The notes: generated from the sequence alone by a model not told the origin. 64,000 bases of DNA from Elephas maximus indicus (GCF_024166365.1 NC_064820.1:56893501-56957500), one strand, 5' to 3'; shown: positions 23,459 through 35,640, counted from the first letter of the stretch. Made by a program: numbers and translations.

Positions 23459-23943
23459 ACTTTTCATTATTCATTAGGGAAATATAAATCCAAACCACAA
23501 TGAGAGACCACTTCACACTCAATAGGATGGCTATTATTAGAAAAATGAAAACTAATGATTGCTGGCAAAAATTTGGAGAAATTGGAACCCTCATGCACTG
23601 CCAGCAGGAGTGTAAAATGGTGCAGCCATTATGGAAAACGGTTTGGTGGATCCTCAAGAGTTATACATCAATGTTCATTGCAGCATTATTCACAAAAGCC
23701 AAAAAGTGCAAACAACCCAAGTGTCCATCAGTAGATGAATGAATAGACAAAATGTGATATATTCATGGAGTGGAATATTATTCATCCATAAAGATAAATA
23801 AAATTAACAGGATAATAAAGGAACAAACTTATGCCACCAAATTTGAGAACTTAAACAAACCATTTCCTCGAAAGACACAAACCATCAAAACTCACACCAA
23901 GAGAAACAGATAGCCAGAATAGCCCTACATCATAATTAATACT

Positions 23944-24642
23944 CAAAAAAAAACACCCAAACCTGTTGCCCTGGAGATGGTGCTGACATGTGGTGATGCC
24001 ACATGTGTCAGAGTAGAGCTATACTCCAGAAGGTTATCAGTGGCTGTAATCTTACAGAAGTAGATTGCCAGAATGTTTTTCTGTGGTGCTGCAAAGGACC
24101 TCTTTAAAGTGTTGAAAAGCAAAGACGTCACCTTGAAGATTATGGTGCGCTTGACCCAAGCCATGGTATTTTTAATCACCTTATATGCATGTGAAAGCTG
24201 GACAGTGAATAAGGAAGACTGAAGAAGAATTGACGCCTTTGAATTGTGGTGTTGGCGAAGAATATTGAATATACCACGGACTGCCAAAAGAATGAACAAA
24301 TCGGTCTTGGAAGAAGTACAACCAGGATGCTCCTTAGAAGCAAGGATGGTGAGGCTGCATCTTACAAACTGTGGGCACATTGTCAGTAGGGATCAGTCCC
24401 TGTGAAGGACATCATGCTTGGTGAAGTAGTGGGTCAACAGAAAAGAGGAAGATCCTCAACAAGATGGATTGACACAATGGATTCAAGCATAGCAACGATT
24501 GTAAGGATGGTGCACGACCAGGCAGTGTTTTGTTCTGTGGTACGTAGGGTTGCTATGAGTCGGAACCAACTCGACGGCACCTAACAGCAACAACAAACCT
24601 TTCAGTTAGTTGCCACGAGCAAACTGCGACACCGAGGGACCT
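23944..24642 (-). mobile_element. AfroSINE long type split by an RTE insertion
   Basis: Left part 23,944-24,085 is the reversed tail and body (TGTGTCAGAGTAGAGCTATA). Right part 24,598-24,642 is the reversed head (ACCTTTCAGTTAGTTGCC). The whole nest is flanked by ATCATAATTAATA in the host L1 (ends near 23,941 and 24,657), so the SINE entered the L1 first and the RTE entered the SINE later. Confidence 0.75.
24086..24597 (+). mobile_element. RTE LINE 3' end, inserted in a SINE
   Basis: Last roughly 510 bases of the RTE element (GCAAAGGACCTCTTTAAAG to GGCACCTAACAGCAACAAC), 5'-truncated. Confidence 0.9.
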
Positions 24643-25712
24643 ATATCATAATTAATAACCGTCCAAAAATGAAAACACCAGGTCCAGATGGTTTTACTGA
24701 TGAAATCTATCAAACACAGAAGGTAGAATATAGCAATTCTCCAGAAAATTGAAGTGGAGAGAATATCTTTTAACTCCTTTTATGAAGCCAGCATTATTCT
24801 AATACCAAAAGTGAATAATTACATCACAGGCAACAAGACGCACAAACAAGCATCTCCCATGAATGTAGGTGCAAAGATTCTTAAAAAAAAAAAAAAAAAT
24901 GGAATCCAACAATGTAAAAAAAAAAAAAATTGCACATTATGACCAAGATTTATTCTATGTATGCAAAGCTGGTTCAATATTTTAAAATCAATCAACAGAA
25001 TCCAGCACAGTAAAAGGCTAAAGAAGAAAAACCATATAGTCATATTATTTGACAAATTCCAACACCCCTTCACAATTTATATATCAGGAAACTATGAAGA
25101 AGGGGAATTTCTTTAACTTGATAAAGACCACCTCCAAAAATACCTGACAAGTAACATCATACTTAATGGCGAGAGAGTGGATTCTTTCCCCAACATCAGG
25201 AGTGGCATCCATTATTTAACAGCATATTGGAAGTACTAGTTATTGCAATAAAACAAGAAAAGGAATGGAAAATGTACAGGTCAGGAAGGAAGAACTAAAC
25301 TGTCTTGTTTGCAGATGAAGTGATTGTCCATGTAAAAAATCCTAAAGAATCAATAACAACGAAAAAGAAACTTTGAACTAATACATAAGGGTAGCACGAT
25401 CCCAGGATACAAGGTTAATATACAAAGGTCATTTGCTTTATTACATACCAGCAATGTACAACTGGAATTTGAAATAAAAAAACATATACCATTTGTAGTT
25501 GCACACACACAAAAATGAGAATACTTAGGCATAAATCTAACGAAATAAATACAAGGATCTATATGAATCTAACAAAATATGTGCGTGGATCTATATGCAG
25601 ATAATTATAAAACAGATGAAAGAAAGCCAAAAATTTCTAAATGTATGGAGAGATATTCCATGTTCATGAATTGGAAGACTCAGTATTGTCAGTTCTTCCC
25701 TACTTGATCTAT

Positions 25713-26370
25713 ATTGTTGTTGGTAGGGGCCATTTAGTTGGTTCTGGTTCCAACTCATAGCAACCCTGTGTACAACAGAACAAAACACTGCCAGGGCCTG
25801 TGCCATCTTCATAGTTGTTGCTATGCTTGTGCCCATTGTTGCAACCATGTCAGTCCATCTCATCAAGCGTTTTCCTTTTTTTTTTTTGGTTAACCCTGTA
25901 CAAAGCACAATGCCCTTCTCCAAAGACTGGTCTCTCCTGATAACATGTCCAAAGTACATGAGACGAGATCTCACCATCCTCACTTCTAAGGAGCATTCTA
26001 GCTGTATTTCTTCCAAGACAGACTTGTTGGTTCTTCTGGAAGTTTATGGTATATTCAGTATTCTTCACCAACACCATAATTCAAAGGCATCAGTTCTTCT
26101 TGAAACTTCCTTATTCATTGTCCAGCTTTCCCATGCATATGATGTGATTGAAAATACCATGGATTGCACAGGTGCACCTTAGTCCTCAAAATGACATCTT
26201 TGCTTTTTAACAGTTTAAAGAGATCTTTTGCAGCAGATTAGCCCAATTTAGTACGCTGTTTGATTTCTTGACTAGTGCTTCCATGGGCGTTGATTGTGGA
26301 TCCAAGTAAACTGAAGTCATTGATAACTTCAATATTTTCTCCATTTATCATGATGCTGATTATTGGTCCA
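25713..26370 (-). mobile_element. RTE LINE 3' end, minus strand, in old L1
   Basis: Tail at left (TTGTTGTTGGTAGGGGCC), ending at TATTGGTCCAGC. Minus frame 25,591-26,016 reads YFGHVIRRDQSLEKG, conserved across RTE copies here. L1 sequence flanks both sides. Confidence 0.9.
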
Positions 26371-27186
26371 GCATTAGCTATAGATTCAACATAATCCCAA
26401 TCCCTGAAAGCTATTTTGTAGATATCAACAAAGTGATTTTAATGTTTATATGGAAAGACAAAAGATCTAGATTAGCTAACGCAATTCTGAAGAAGAACAG
26501 TAACAACAAATTTAGAGAACTCATACCGCCGAATTTCAAGGCTTACTATAATGCTACAGTAATCTAGACAACATAATATTTGCAAAAGTATAGGTACATT
26601 GATAATGTAACAGAATAGAGTACACACAAATATACCCACAGAAGTATAGTCAATGGATCTTTGACAAAGGAGCAAAGATAGTTCAATGGAGAAAGGATAG
26701 GCTTTTCAATGAATGGTTCTGGAATAATTGGATGTTCATTTAAAAAAAAAAAAAAAGGAATCTTTTACCTTTCACAAAAAACTCAAAATTGATTATGGAC
26801 CTAAACAGAAAACTATAAAACTTATAGAAGAAAGCATTGGAGATAATTTAGGTGACCTTGGTTTGGAAATGAGTTTTAGTTACAGCATCAAAAGAATGAT
26901 TCATGGAAAAAAAATTGATACATTAGACTTTATTAAAGTTATGAAAGACACTGTTAGGAAAACAAAAAGAAAAGCCACAGACTAGCAAAAAATATTTGCA
27001 AAACAGAAATCTGATAAGGGACTTGTATCCAAAATATACAAAGAACTCTTAAATTTCAAGAAAAAAAAAATTAACATGAACAAACCTCAAAAGAAAATAC
27101 ACAGATAACAAAGAAGCATATGAAAAGATGCTTGTCATTAAGGAATTGCAAATTAAAACAACATGATATTACTACCATAGTGAGTC

Positions 27187-27600
27187 AAATAGTGCCTCCC
27201 CAATATTCACGTCTACCCAGAACCTCAGAATGTGACCTTATTTGGAAATAGAATCTTTGCAGATGTAATTAGTCAAGTTGATGTCATACTGGTCTATGGT
27301 GTGTTCTAAATCCAATTACTGGTGTCCTTTTTTTATAAGAAGAGAAGAGGACACGCACAGAAGAAAGTCATGTGACAATTGAAGCAGAAATTGGAGCAAT
27401 GTTGCCAAGGATTGTAGCCAACCACCAGAAGCCAGCAGAGAGGCATAGAACAGTTTTTCTCTTAGAGCCTCTTGAAAGAACCAACCCTACTGACACTTCA
27501 ATTTCAGACTTCTGGCCTCCTGAACTGTGAATAAATAAATTTCTGTTATTTTAAGCCCCCAGTCTGTGGTAATTTGTCATGGCAACCTAGGAAACAAATA
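27187..27600 (+). mobile_element. MLT1/MST-type MaLR LTR
   Basis: AGAACCTCAGAATGTGACC, TTATTTGGAAATAGAATC, AGCCAACCACCAGAAGCC, TTCAGACTTCTGGCCTCC, then AATAAATAAATTTCTGTT and a terminal CCTAGGAAACAAATACA follow the MLT1 LTR order. It is inserted in old L1 copy B. Confidence 0.85.
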
Positions 27601-27790
27601 CAAAAATGCCTATTAGAATGGCTAAAATCTTTAAAAACCTGATAATACCAGTTCCTGGTGAGAAAGCAAAGCATCAGGAACTCTCACTCATTGGTGGGGA
27701 TGCAAAATGGTACAGCCATTTTAGAAAATGGTTGTGCAGTTTTTTACAAAGCTAAACATAACCTTACCATATAATTCAATAGTCACACTC

Positions 27791-28295
27791 TGTCTTAGGC
27801 TGGGCTCTCTAGAGGAGAAAACCAGTGAAGCATAGAGAAAGAGAGAGATTTGTTTCAAAGAAATGATTCACGAAGTCGTGGAGGCTATCAAGTTGCAAAT
27901 CTGTGGATCAGGCATCAAGTTGGAGGCTTCTTCTGACTTACATGGTTGCAAGGCCTGGCAAACCCAAAATGAGCTGGTCTTATGGCAGGCTGCTGGTCAC
28001 AGGGCTTTGGGAGCAGGCAAATCCCAAAATCAGCAGGTCAGACGACAGACTACTGGCTCACATCACAAGAACTGGAGGTCAGAGGATGATAAGTTGGATG
28101 CAGGATCAAGAGGCAGCGAGCTTTACCAGAACAGACATATATATTTATATATTGGATGCAGGCCACACCCCCAAGGAAACTCTGTTTCAACTGATTAGCT
28201 GCTCAGATCATAAAATAGAGGATGATTACATAATATCTGCCAGATCACCGAGAATCATGGCCTAGCTAAGTTGACACATAGTCTTAACTAGCACA
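27791..28295 (-). mobile_element. Solo LTR, second family, ~505 bp
   Basis: Begins TGTCTTAGGCTGGGCTCTC and ends near GCACA. Near-matching 5-bp flanks, CACTC (27,786-27,790) and CACTT (28,296-28,300), sit in a continuous L1 context. Differs from the three ~520-bp LTRs except for the shared GGAATCATGGCCTAG-like block. Has a TA-rich TATATATTTATATATT stretch at about 28,138. Confidence 0.7.
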
Positions 28296-28741
28296 CACTT
28301 CTAGGTATTCACTCAACTGATTTGAAAACTTATGTGCACACAAAAACTGGTATGTGAATATAGCAGCTTTATTCATAATCGTACAAAACTGGAAGACACC
28401 AAAATTCCCTTCAATAGGCGAATGGAGAAACAAACAGGTAAGTCCATACTGTAGAGTATCAGAAGTAAAAGAAATTACTTCTCAAGCCACAAAAGACCTG
28501 GATGAACCTTACATGCACATTGCTGTGAAAGAAGCCAATCTGAAAAGGCTACACACTGTATGATTCCCATTATATGACATTCTTGAAAAGATAAAACTAT
28601 AGTGATAGCACAAAGGCCAATGGAGAGGGTGACATCAGTGAAGATGATGAGTAAGTACCTTTGAAAATTTGCCCTTCCATAAAGCAATAAAAACACTACT
28701 GGAAATAATTGTTATAATCGTCTTTTTTAGAACTCTGGAAA

Positions 28742-28936
28742 TTAACCAAAAGTGAATACACTTGGCTGTTAACTGAAAGACTGGAGGTTTGAGTCCACCC
28801 AGAGGCACCTCAGAAGAAAGCCCTGGCAATCTACTTCTGAAAAGTCTGCTATTGAAAACTCTATAGAGCACAGTTATACTCTGACACACGTGGTGTTACT
28901 CAGTCTGAATCAACTCGATGGTAAGTGGTTTTTTTG
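28742..28936 (+). mobile_element. AfroSINE, long type
   Basis: Head degraded; middle GGTTTGAGTCCACCCAGAGG, then CTGGCAATCTACTTCTGAAA, TCTGACACACGTGG and the tail GAATCAACTCGATGG. Confidence 0.85.
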
Positions 28937-28939
28937 GCT

Positions 28940-30519
28940 TGCAGCAACCCATGGAGTGTTTATTCAAGAAAACCAGTTGAATCTCAGTGAGAACAGTGAG
29001 CTTTATGACATTTTAACTTGTCCTAGTTCCATCTCCCACTGTCCAGCTCAATAATGCCTTAAAAAATAACAGCTCACATTCCCTGCACAGCCCTGCAGCC
29101 ACCAGAGGAAGCAGAATGGTGCTGACCTAAGTTAACGTTGAAAATGAGTAGAGTTTGTAAGAATAAAAGCAAGAGAAACTGTACATGAGCACTGTACTTC
29201 AGTTGATAAAGTTGTTTTCCACAGTGCTATGGATTAACAATTTTGACATTGCTATACATGTGTATCGAAATTGAAGAATTAAGTAAATGGATAGCAGATG
29301 GTAGAAGTCAGATTTCTCACTGTTGGAATGGAAGTTTATACATAAAAAAGAGATGACACTAGAATGACCCATAGCATTAAGGATTAGAGCTGGAGATATC
29401 AGTATACATTCATGTTTAGCTTAATAGAACTGTAGATGGGTATATAAAGAAATATTTATAGATATGTGTATATACATGGGTAAGTATACACATATGTATT
29501 TCCTTGCTTTGTCAACTGAAAGGATCTAAAAACAATGACACCCAGTGGTAACAAGCATGACCAGTGCCCAGATCTTGGTTTTAATATCATTTTCCAGTAA
29601 AAGAAACCAGGGCTCTTTTGAGAAATGGTGTGTTCTAAAAATGGGGCAAGAAATATACAGGATGAGTCTGGAATATTTTGTAGTGCTGGAAAGTAAGAAA
29701 GCACTTAAAAATAAGAATAAACAAGCCCAAAATATTGGGTATGTTACAGGAACCCAACTGAAAGAGTTCCCTGTGACCAAAGCTGGAACAATTAAAGCAA
29801 CAAATAAAGTAGTGTTCAATTTTAACACAAATGGTAAAATAAATGCATACAAATCTATACTGGTATAAATAAATGACTGAATAAATAAATGGGGGTGAAG
29901 ACACAGATCTATTCAGAAGAATTTCAAATAATTTATGTAGCTATTATGCTTTCAAGGATGTGGAGCATAACTATTCCTTAGATGTGTGCTGATCATAGTG
30001 ACTTCCTTTCAAAGAATACAGTATGAAAAGTGGGGATAAAAGTAACTTTACAGTGGAGAAGCCTGACAAACAGTGTTTCAGCCAGATGATCAAGTTCAAC
30101 ATCAACAATGTGTAAGTCATGTTAATTGTATGTACCCTTGATATTATATGGTAAAAATGGCACTTTACCTTTGAGGTCTTCCTTCCAAAAATGCATAAGC
30201 TCAATCTAGTCATGGGAAAAAGAAAAAAAATCAGATAAATACCCATGAGGAACATTATATAAAGTGCTTGACCAGTACTCCTAAAAACTGCCAAGATCAT
30301 AAAAAAATAAGGAAATTTGAGAAACTGTCAAAGCCAAGAGGAACCTAAGGAGACATCTCAACTAGATGTAATGTAGTATCATGGATGAGACCCTGGAACA
30401 GAAAAAAATATATATATATATATTAGGAAACTACAGAAATATGAATAAAGTATGGGCTTTAGTTAATAACACTGTATCAATATTGATTCATTAATTATAA
30501 CAAATGTACTATACTATGT
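28940..30519 (+). repeat. Ancient LINE-like 3' region (probable)
   Basis: Contains AACCAGGGCTCTTTTGAG, GATGAGTCTGGAATATTTTG and GTAAGAAAGCACTTAAAAA, which recur in the same order at 49,440-49,540, so it is a repeat. It resumes after the RTE at 33,716-33,815, ending with TATAAAAAATAAAGTTTAC. Family name uncertain. A (TA)n run lies at 30,408-30,422. Confidence 0.5.
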
Positions 30520-30901
30520 CCCCCATGTGTCTGTCAGTTTGTCGTACTGTGGGGGATTGTGTGTTGCTGTGATGCTGGAAGCTATTCCACCAGTATTCAG
30601 ATACCAGCAGGGTCACCCATGGAGGACAGGTTTCAGCTGAGCTTCCAGACTAAGACATACTAGGAAGAAGGACTCAGCAATCTACTTCTGAAAAGCATTA
30701 GTGCTGGAAGATGAGCCCCCCAGGTTGGAAGGCACTCTAAAGCTGACTGGGGAAGAGCTGCCTCTTCAAAGTACAGTCGACCTTAATGATGTGGATGGAG
30801 TAAAGCTTTCAGGACCTTCATTTGCTGATGTGGCATGACTCAAAATGAAAAGAAACAGCTGCAAACATCCATTAATAATCAGAACCTGGAATGTATGAAG
30901 T

Positions 30902-31300
30902 ATGAATCTAGGAAAATTGGAAATTGTCAAAAATGAAATGGAATGCATAAACATTGATATCTTAGGCGTTAGTGAGCTGAAATGGACTGGTATTGGCCAT
31001 TTTGAATTGGACAATCATATAGTTTACTATGCTGGGAATGACAACTTGAAGAGGAATGGTGTTGCATTCATCGTCAAAAAGAACATTTCAAGATCTATCC
31101 TGAATGTCAATGCTGTCAGTGATAGGATAATATCCATATGCCTACAAGGAAGACCAGTTAATATGACTATTATTCAAATTTATGCACCAACCACTAGGGC
31201 CAAAGATGAAGAATTAGAAGATTTTTATCAGCTGCTGCAGTCTGAAATTGATCAAACCTGCAATCAAGATGCATTGATAATTATGGTGATTGGAATGTAA
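30902..31300 (+). pseudogene. RTE endonuclease domain fragment
   Basis: Starts MNLGKLEIVKNEMECIN, includes DILGVSELKWTGIGHF (the endonuclease Glu-containing motif region) and IIQIYAPTT. The frame breaks at 31,300, exactly where the homologous copy at 38,330 continues with ITGDWNVKVG: this copy lost the catalytic GDWN block by a frameshift (ATTATGGTGATTGGAATG read out of frame). Role in the intact element: nicking target DNA for target-primed reverse transcription. Confidence 0.85.
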
Positions 31301-31944
31301 AAGATGGAAAAAAAAAGAAGAAGGATCAGTAGTTGGAAAATATGGCCTTGGTGATAGAAACAATGCCGGAGACTGAATGATAGAATTTTGCAAGAACAAC
31401 GACTTCTTCATTGCAAATACCTTCTTTTACCAACATAAATGGTGACTATACACATGGACCTAGCCAGATGGAACACACAGAAATCAAATTGACTACATCT
31501 GTGGAAAGAGAGGATGGAAAAGCTCAATATCATCAGTCAGAACAAGACCAGGGGCCGACTGTGGAACAGACCATCAATTGCTCACATGCAAGTTCAAGCT
31601 GGAACTGAAGAAAATCAGAGCAAGTCCACGAGAGCCAAAATATGACCTTGAGTATATCCCACCTGAATTTAGAGACCATCTGAAGAATAGATTTGACGCA
31701 TTGAACGCTAGTGACTGAAGACCAGACGAGTTGTGGAATGACATCAAGGACATCATCCATGAAGAAAGCAAGAGGTCACTGAAAAGACAAGAAAGAAAGA
31801 AAAGACCAAGATGGATGTCAGAGGACACTCTGAAACTTGCTCTTGAGCGTCGAGCAGCTAAAGCAAAAGGAAGAATTGATGAAGTAAAGGAACTGAAGAT
31901 TTCAAAGGGCCTCTCAAGAAGACAAAGTAAAGTATTATAATGAC

Positions 31945-32676
31945 ATGTGCAAAGAGCTGGAGGTGGAAAACCAAAAGGGAAGAATACACTCGGCATTTCT
32001 CAAGCTGAAAGAACTGAAGAAAAAATTCAAGCCTCGAATTGCAATAGTGAAGGATTCTATGGGGAAAATATTAAACGATGAAGGAAGCATCAAAAGAAGA
32101 TGGAAGGAATACACAGAGTCATTATACCAAACAGAATTAGTCGATGTTCAACCATTTCAAGAGGTGGCATATGATCAGGAACTGATGGTACTGAAGGAAG
32201 AAGTCCAAGCTGCTCTGAAGGCATTGGCAAAAAATGAGGCTCCAGGAATTGACGTAATATCAATTGAGATGTTTCAACAAACAGATGCAGGGCTGGAGGT
32301 GCTCACTCATCTATGCCAGGAAATATGGAAGACAGCTTCCTGGCCAAGTGACTGGAAGAGATCAATATTTATGCCTATTCCCAAGAAAGGTGATCCAACC
32401 GAGTGTGGCAATTATAGAACAATGTCATTAATATTACACGCAAGGAAAATTTTTCTGAAGATCATTCAAAAACGGCTGCAGCAGTATATTGACAGGGAAC
32501 TGCCAGAAATTCAGGCTGGTTTCAGAAGAGGACGTGGAACCAGCGATATCATTGTTGATGTCAGATGGATCCTGGCTGAAAGCAGAGAATACCAGAAGGA
32601 TGTTTACCTGTGTTTTATTGACTATGCAAAGGCATTCGACTGTGTGGATCATAACAAACTATGGATAACACTGTGA
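31945..32676 (+). pseudogene. RTE reverse transcriptase fragment
   Basis: The longest open frame of the window (243 codons). It includes KNEAPGIDVISIEMF, WKRSIFMPIPKKGDP, GNYRTMSLI, FRRGRGTSDIIVDVRW and the RT motif A block FIDYAKAFDCVDHNK with its catalytic Asp. It ends at an in-frame TGA (32,674) within the RT. Downstream, the motif C position (about 32,918-32,930) reads YADN, where the copy at 45,040 has YADD, so a catalytic Asp is lost as well. Not a host gene. Confidence 0.92.
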
Positions 32677-33815
32677 AGAATGGGAATTCCATAACACTTA
32701 ATTGTGCTCATGAGGAACCTTTACATGGATCAAGAGGCAGTTGTTTGGACAGAACAAGGGGATACTGATTGGTTTAAAGTCACGAAAGGTGTGTGTCAGG
32801 ATTGTATTCTTTCACCATACCTATTTAATCTGTATGCTGAACAAATAATACCATAAGCTGGACTATATGAAGAAGAACGGGGCATCAGGATTGGAGGAAG
32901 ACACATTAACAACCTGCATTATGCAGATAATACAACCTTGCTTGCTGAAAGTGAAGAGGACTTGAAGCACTTACTAATGAAGATCATATACCACAGCCTT
33001 CAGTATGGATTACACCTCAACATAAAGAAAACAAAAGTCCTCACAACTGGACCAATGAGCAACATCATGATAAATGAAGAGAAGATTGAAGTTGTCAAGG
33101 ATTTCATTTTCCTTGGATCCACAATCAACAGCCATGGAAGCAGCAGTCAAGAAATCAAAAGATGCATCGCATTGGGCAAATCTGCTGCAAAGGACCTCTT
33201 CCAAGTGTTGAAAAGCAAAGATATCACCCCGAAGACTAAGGTACGCCTGACCCAAGCCGTGGTATTTTCAATCGCATCATATGCATGTGAAGGCTGGACA
33301 ATGAATAAGGAAGACTGAAGAAGAATTGACGCCTTTGAATTGTGGTGTTGGCAAAGAATATTGAATATACCATGGACTCTCAAAAGAACGAACAAATCTG
33401 TCTTGGAAGAAGTGTGGCCAGAACGCTCCTTAGAGGCAAGGATAGTGAGACTGTGTCTTACATACTTTGGACATGTTGTCAGGAGGTATGAGTCCCTGGA
33501 GAAGAACATCATGCTTCGCAGAGTACAGGGTCAGCGGAAAAGAGGAAGACCCTCAACAAGGTGGATTGACACAGTGGCTGCAACAATGAGCTCAAGCATG
33601 ACAATGATTGTAAGGATGGCTCAGGATCGGGCAGTGTTTTGTTCTGTTGCGCATAGGATCGCTATGAGTCGGAACCGACTTGGTGGCACCTAACAACAAC
33701 AACACTATACTATGTATGATGTTAAGGGCAGCCAGGTGCAGGACTTATGGGAACTCTCTATAGTATCTGAAATTTTTTCTGTAAGTATGAAACTATTATA
33801 AAAAATAAAGTTTAC

Positions 33816-35640
33816 TTTAAAAATTAATGAGAACTCAACTTTCACTTAAAGTACGATAAAAGAAATCTTTAAAAGATTAATTAAATTTCAACAAAAGAAT
33901 TTGTTAAGTTAGAGGATATGAAATTAACATGCAATGATCAGTAGCACTCATACACACGAACAATAACCAGTTAAAAGAGAACCCTATTTACAATAGCAAT
34001 AAAGATAAAATACTGAAGAATAAATTTAATAAGAAAAGCTCAAAGCCTCTATGAAGTTTAAAATTATAAAACATCCCTGAAAGATACAAAAATTGACTTG
34101 AATAAATTAGGAGATATCCTTTGGTTTTTGATAAAATCTCTCAACATTGTGAAGATGTCAATTTTCTCTAATTTATGAATTTAATGCAATCCCAGGAAAT
34201 TTTTCAATAAGATCTTTTATGGATCTAAATAATCTGATCCTAATATTTGTATGGAAAAACAAACACATAAGAATAACCAAGAAAACACTTAAAGAATGGG
34301 AAAAAAAAAAAAAAATGAAAGGGAGGGGGACTACCCCTACCAGATATTTAGACATACTACGAACCTTCTATAAATAAAAGAATTTTGTACTGGAGCATGA
34401 ATAGGCAGGCTAATGGGATAAAATAGAAGATCCAGAAATAGACCAAATTACAAATAGAAATTTAATAGACGATAAAGGTATATATCACATTACTTGGGGC
34501 AAAGATGGTCTTTTTAATTGTGTTAGGAAAACCTGAAAAAATAAAATTTGACCCATTCCTCACACCGTATATAAGAATAAACTTCAAATGGATCAGAGAT
34601 ATAAACAGAGTGACAGAATAGGGAGAGAGAGAAGAGAGAGGGAAAGAAAAAAAGGAAGAAAGAAGTAAAATTCCTAAGTACTAGTGAATTTCTCTGTAGC
34701 CTCAGTAAGGAAAGGCTTTTTATTTACGACTCAAAATCCAGATGCAATAAAAGATGATTGATAAATTTGACTAAATAAAAACATAATTTGGGGGATGACA
34801 AAAAAGGAGCCATAAGCAAAGTTAAAAGTCAAATGACAAAGAAAATATTTGCAATGCATATCACAACTAAAGGTCTAATCCCTAATATACTAAATGTTTT
34901 TAAGAAATGAGGGGAAAAAGAAATCCTATAGAAAAATGGGTAAAAATCATGAGTAGACAATGCACAGAAAGAGACATAAAAATAGCCCTTGGACATATGT
35001 AAAGAGGTAATTTCAATCATAATTAGAAATAATACTAATTAAAACTACCATGAGATAACATTTTTCACCCATCTTTGTCAAAAAATCAAAAGCTTTACAA
35101 AACACTTTGATGGGGAGGCTGTGGAAAACCATGACTTTTCTACATTGCTGGTGGGAATTCTAATTGGTGCAACCTCTATGGAAGGGAGGACAGCAATATT
35201 TTCAAAACTACATACGTATTTACTCTTTGACCCAACAATCACACTTCTAGGAATTTGCCTTGAGGATACTCTCCAACAGCATGAAAATACGTATCCCCAA
35301 GGTTATTAATTGCAGCATTAATTGTAATTGTAAAATATTGGAAACTACCTCAATATCTAAGCATAAGAAAGTGGCTGAATAAACTGAAACATGCACACAA
35401 TTTGGTATTATACAGCTGTTAAATTTGGTTGAACTAATATGGAGATGCTATTAAGTAGAGGAAAAGAAGTGTACATTTTTTTATCTTTTGTGTAACAAAG
35501 AAGAAAAAACTAGAGAACAAATTCTTTACTTACAAGGGGTGGGGATGAACCAACCAGAAGGACTATGAAATTGAGTGATAATTCTCAAAGTACATCTTTT
35601 TGTATCATTTTGACTTTTGGAAGCATGCATGTTAAAAAAC
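33816..35640 (+). mobile_element. Old L1 ORF2 C-terminal and 3' region
   Basis: Contains AGAGAACCCTATTTACAATAG, CAAAGCCTCTATGAAGTTT, CTACCCCTACCAGATATT and the 3' end string TTTGACTTTTGGAAGCATG. Host for the second near-complete L1; the interrupted 3' end resumes at 46,684. A/G-rich run at 34,618-34,665. Confidence 0.7.
33838..33866 (+). mobile_element. Ultra-short L1 3' tail (possible)
   Basis: ACTTTCACTTAAAGTACGAT followed by AAAAG matches the last bases of the L1 family 3' UTR (19,434-19,455) with one change. The match is about 25 bases, so it could be an extremely truncated insertion. Confidence 0.45.

Larger units (their letters stand above)
20870..23800 (+). mobile_element. Old L1 copy A, with insertions and internal deletion
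   Basis: Shows the end of ORF1 (CTTTCTCAGACAAACAAAAACT, TTCATCACAAGCAGACTTG), the start of ORF2 at 22,620 (ATCACTTTAAATGTGAGTGG, then AGACAGAGACTGTC), then a jump near 22,775 to the C-terminal part of ORF2 (TGGTGCTGGGATAATTGG, ATGGATGAACGACCTAAAT) and the 3' region. An L1-type 3' UTR with an LTR (21,263-22,438) and a SINE (23,317-23,458) interrupt it. No intact frame. Confidence 0.75.
23800..28735 (+). mobile_element. Old L1 copy B (ORF2 and 3' end), heavily interrupted
   Basis: From about 23,800 it carries ORF2 RT sequence: AAAACACCAGGTCCAGATGG at 24,671, then the region with TGTCTTGTTTGCAGATGAAG at 25,300 (FADE in place of the FADD motif). The C-terminal segment follows at 26,400 (CAACAAAGTGATTTTAATG) and the 3' end runs to 28,730. 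It is interrupted by a SINE/RTE nest (23,942-24,645), a minus-strand RTE (25,713-26,370), an MLT1-type LTR (27,187-27,600) and a second LTR (27,791-28,295). Dead. Confidence 0.75.
30520..33703 (+). mobile_element. Near-complete RTE/BovB-like LINE with perfect TSD
   Basis: A 3,184-bp element flanked by the 12-bp TSD ACTATACTATGT (30,508-30,519 and 33,704-33,715). It starts with a 5' UTR of about 380 bp that also appears at 37,525-37,910. Apurinic-type endonuclease follows (frame from 30,902: ILGVSELKWTG at its start, NMTIIQIYAPTT further in). The RT domain is at about 32,000-33,000 and a conserved C-terminal segment precedes the tail GGCACCTAACAACAACAAC. Length fits a whole RTE-clade element. 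The tail is a CAA repeat with no poly(A). Confidence 0.95.

Noticed and set aside
31945-32676. 243-codon open frame as a possible host gene
   Set aside because: Its content is RTE reverse transcriptase, repeated elsewhere in the window, and it ends in the middle of the domain.
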